Shown here: in pieces, positions 61,535-64,000 of the stretch
Position numbering within the stretch: position 1 is the first letter of the stretch
How the letters are laid out: each line of letters begins with the position of its first letter
Source: Gymnothorax reevesii
Taxonomy: Eukaryota > Chordata > Actinopteri > Anguilliformes > Muraenidae
Assembly (NCBI GenBank): GCA_029721435.1
Contig: CM056576.1
Span: 115,433,166 to 115,497,165, forward strand
DNA length: 64,000 nucleotides
Direction: 5' to 3'
Program-made: the position numbers and the translations under genes
Notes under the pieces: model-generated
What the model was told of the DNA's origin: nothing
What the model saw: the letters and a program-made list of their open reading frames with translations, nothing else
Database searches by the model: none

Positions 61535-61915
61535 AATTTTATATAGCGCTTTTTTGGACACTCAAAGACGCTTGACAATGGAGGCATTATTCATTCACAC
61601 TCTGAAGGTGGTAAACTACATTTTTGTAGCCACAGCTGCCCTGGGGCAGACTGACGGAAGGGTGGCTGCCAGTATGCGCCTACGGCCCCTCCGACCACCA
61701 CCAAACATTCACACACGGCCATACAGGAGGGAGGGAGGGTTCCTATATTGCATGTTTTTTGGATGGGTGGGGGAAACCGGAGTACCCGGAGGAAACCCAC
61801 GCGAACACGGGGAGAACATGCAAACTCCACACAGAAAGGCCCCAGGCCGGATTCTAACCCATGGCTTTCTTGCTGTGTGGCAGTAGTGCTAACCACTATG
61901 CCACCATGCCGCCCA
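61535..61915 (-). repeat. Dispersed teleost repeat, copy 3
   Basis: TATATAGCGCTTTTTTGG at one end. On the minus strand it has GTGGTTAGCACTACTGCC, GGGTTAGAATCCGGCCTGG and ACTCCGGTTTCCCCCACCC. It is the longest of the three copies. Confidence 0.7.
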
Positions 61916-62049
61916 AGAAGACCATTTGATTATTCCACTTTATTTTACTCAGTTCCTTTTATCACCTCCCCATGCCTGACTTGAAAATCCTTCCATTTAT
62001 TCAAATGAAGTGGGCAAAATTGGTTCCCATCATGTTTCTTGAGTAGCTT

Positions 62050-62087
62050 GGTTTTTGTACGGGGTTTATGGGTTTCCTGTCACTGTG
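62050..62087 (-). other. V-RSS of V12
   Basis: Heptamer CACAGTG (62087-62081), 22 bp spacer, nonamer ACAAAAACC (62058-62050). Consensus. Confidence 0.95.
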
Positions 62088-62733
62088 GGCTGCAGGGCAC
62101 AGTAGTACAGTGCAGAGTCTCTCACTTCAGCAGTGGAGATGTCCAGATGAACGAGGTTGTTTTCTTTTTCATGTTTAACAGTAAAGCCTCCATTCTTTTC
62201 AATCTCATTGTATCTGCTTATGAGGATGATGAACTCAGGTTTTGAACTGGGGAATTGGCGATACCAGTGTAGAGAGGCCCCAGCATAAGTAGTAGAGTAA
62301 TTGCATGAAAGCGTGACACTGCTGCCCCCCAAAACATGCACAGCATTAGTTGCTGATGTAATTCCATCCTGAAGACTGTCACCTGCAAAATATTTGTTTT
62401 TGCATTAAATATTATTTGTATTGAATTCACAGAATGTGCATTTCACAGAGACAGTTTTATTTTTGGTGCCTGAAATATGTGCACTCTACGTATAAAGCAA
62501 CAACTTTGTGACATGTCCTGATCAAAATTATTTACTATTCATAAATTGTCTGTCGTCCCATCCTAAAAAATACACACTTTGAAACCTTCTGACAGGTCTC
62601 TGGCCACACATTTTTTGAATAACCATAACTTTAACCGAGTTACAGTTGAATGATGCAACACTACAGACGAATAAATATCAGGATGCTACTTACCCACCAC
62701 TGTTGGTAACAAGAGTAACCAAAACAGTATCAT
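62088..62733 (-). CDS. T-cell receptor V segment V12 (group A)
   Basis: Leader 62694-62733 (MILFWLLLLPTVVG, donor G/GTAAGT), 311 bp intron, V exon 62088-62382 after a TTTTGCAG acceptor. The start is GDSLQDGITSATNAV, upstream of the GTG at 62341 where a start-codon-based ORF call begins. First Cys is near 27 (LSCNYS), LHWYRQFPSSKPEFII around 40, second Cys near 95 (RDSALYYCALQ). VRDSA has Arg where its relatives have Thr or Ser. NYS is a possible glycosylation site. Intact. Confidence 0.93.
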
Positions 62734-62832
62734 GATTTCTGATATAAGGGTCTTTTTCAGAAGGAAAAACTTATAACATTTGAAACAGAATAAGTCCTCC
62801 AGTCTGATTCTCTCTGCATAGATATATCATGA

Positions 62833-62853
62833 AACTCCTCCTACTCACTCACT
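62833..62853 (-). promoter_or_regulatory. GA-rich upstream box of V12
   Basis: The + strand reads AACTCCTCCTACTCACTCA about 100-120 bp upstream of the leader ATG. It is the closest match to the V2 box. Confidence 0.5.
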
Positions 62854-62859
62854 ATTCGG

Positions 62860-64000
62860 ACACTCCTCAAGACAAAAAACAGCTCTGAAGAGTAGAATGT
62901 TGGAATATATCAATTGTTATTGCTCATGCAGCTTTCAACAAGAAAAAAAGACAGTGTTTTTGTGGAAAATAAAAATCTGATTTGTTTCTCAGACCAGCAT
63001 CCTTAAAAAATGACCATGAGTTGAATTAAAAATTTAAATCTCCAAGGGCATTGATGCCATTACAATGTTGTAGCTTCATATCTCCAGCAATATTACCCTA
63101 TTGGAGGATAGAAAACATGCAACCTCATTCTAATTATTATCAGATATTTTCCCAATGTAATCAACCAACTCAAATTTCATTTGAAGGCATAAAATATTCT
63201 ATGCCCATATCTCATATACTCTGCATTCTCTACATACAGAATGTGTTGGTCATCTGATCCTTTGCACTTGCCAGATTTTTCTTGCTGCCTTGCAATTGAA
63301 TGCCATTAAATTATTTTTTTATCTTCCCGATGTTCAGGATTCATAGCCAGTTGTACATACCAGTTAAGAGCTTGCTGATTGACCTTAGTCTTTGATTTCA
63401 TCGCAAAGATAATTCACCTCTGTTCATAGTTATATGCATGTTGAATTATTGTTTGAAATTTGTCTAAGAAGGCTACTACATGTCCACAGAAGATGTATTT
63501 TTTTGTTGCATGCATAGATTTTTTACACAGAATTATATTTTAAAGTTTAAATAGTCCCAAGATACAATCCTCTGGTTAAGACCAAAAAATAACTGCTTGT
63601 TAAAATTAGAATGAAAAGCAACATGCACATGGGGTCTTCACAGAACCAACTTTGAGAACCATTGGTCTAGAGGATTCAAGTCCTGCCTGTGGTCACTTCT
63701 CGTACTTTGAATGTTTCTACCCTCCAGGGGTTTCAGTGCCTTTGTACCGGCTCATGCCCTTTATGTTGCCAAATGCTCTCAATAAGGGTGTGTGCTAAAT
63801 TCCTAAAGCAATGTACAGGGTATTATTCATGGTATTTTCTGTGTCTGACATCGCTTAAAAAGTGAAACAGTTGCATTTTGTGAATATCTGAAGACACAAA
63901 ACATTATAGAATGCTAACGACAGTTGTCGCTCTAGCAATCACACTGTCTTGGACTTTAGTGTAAATGTGATTTTTGTCACAGGACATTTTGTCCTCAAAT
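62860..64000. other. Intergenic, no gene recognised
   Basis: AT-rich DNA upstream of V12. No further V segment starts before the window ends. Confidence 0.5.

Overview
The window is a stretch of vertebrate, almost certainly teleost fish, genome from a T-cell receptor alpha/delta-type variable-gene cluster. The evidence is twelve V segments, all on the minus strand. Each has a short leader exon and a V exon with the two Ig-fold cysteines and a Trp-Tyr motif. Eleven also end in a recombination signal (RSS): a CAC-initial heptamer, a 22 or 23 bp spacer and an A-rich nonamer. No J, D or C segment was seen, so the window is an upstream V array. The repeats (Sleeping-Beauty-like and other Tc1 elements, L2/CR1-like LINE pieces, many LTRs and small foldback elements) fit a teleost. 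Species cannot be told from sequence alone.

V segments in coordinate order (numbered for this report only): V1 4931-5591, V2 9265-9790, V3 15402-15835, V4 19534-20134, V5 22997-23503, V6 pseudogene 26104-26564, V7 29230-29693, V8 33350-33936, V9 39975-40741, V10 51261-51936, V11 56206-56641, V12 62088-62733. They form three groups. Group A (V1, V2, V4, V5, V8, V9, V10, V12) shares the DSALYYCA-type end and the CCCACAGTG junction. Group B (V3, V6, V11) has the short GxF N-terminus, the YPGSALQYIL framework, introns near 100 bp and shared flanks. Group C is V7 alone. Ten segments look intact. V6 is a clear pseudogene. V1 has an open V exon but a leader splice donor changed from GT to AT. V4 has a poor nonamer.

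The rest is repeat-rich intergenic DNA. Nine solo LTRs of four families can be delimited, most with matching 4-5 bp target duplications. Nested insertions give a relative history, such as an LTR inside a Tc1 element and a poly-A retroposon inside another Tc1. There is an L2/CR1-like reverse transcriptase remnant (40880-42465), several degenerate Tc1 transposases, and many palindromic or MITE-like units and microsatellites.

How it works together: each V has its own promoter and leader. By established knowledge of such loci, RAG recombination joins one V (23-type RSS) to a D or J outside this window. Group A leaders share a GA-rich box 70-120 bp upstream, and group B leaders share a different longer block. 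I found no new enzymatic or defence system. The notable points are the RSS and splice lesions, the conserved promoter and downstream blocks, and the dense solo-LTR record.
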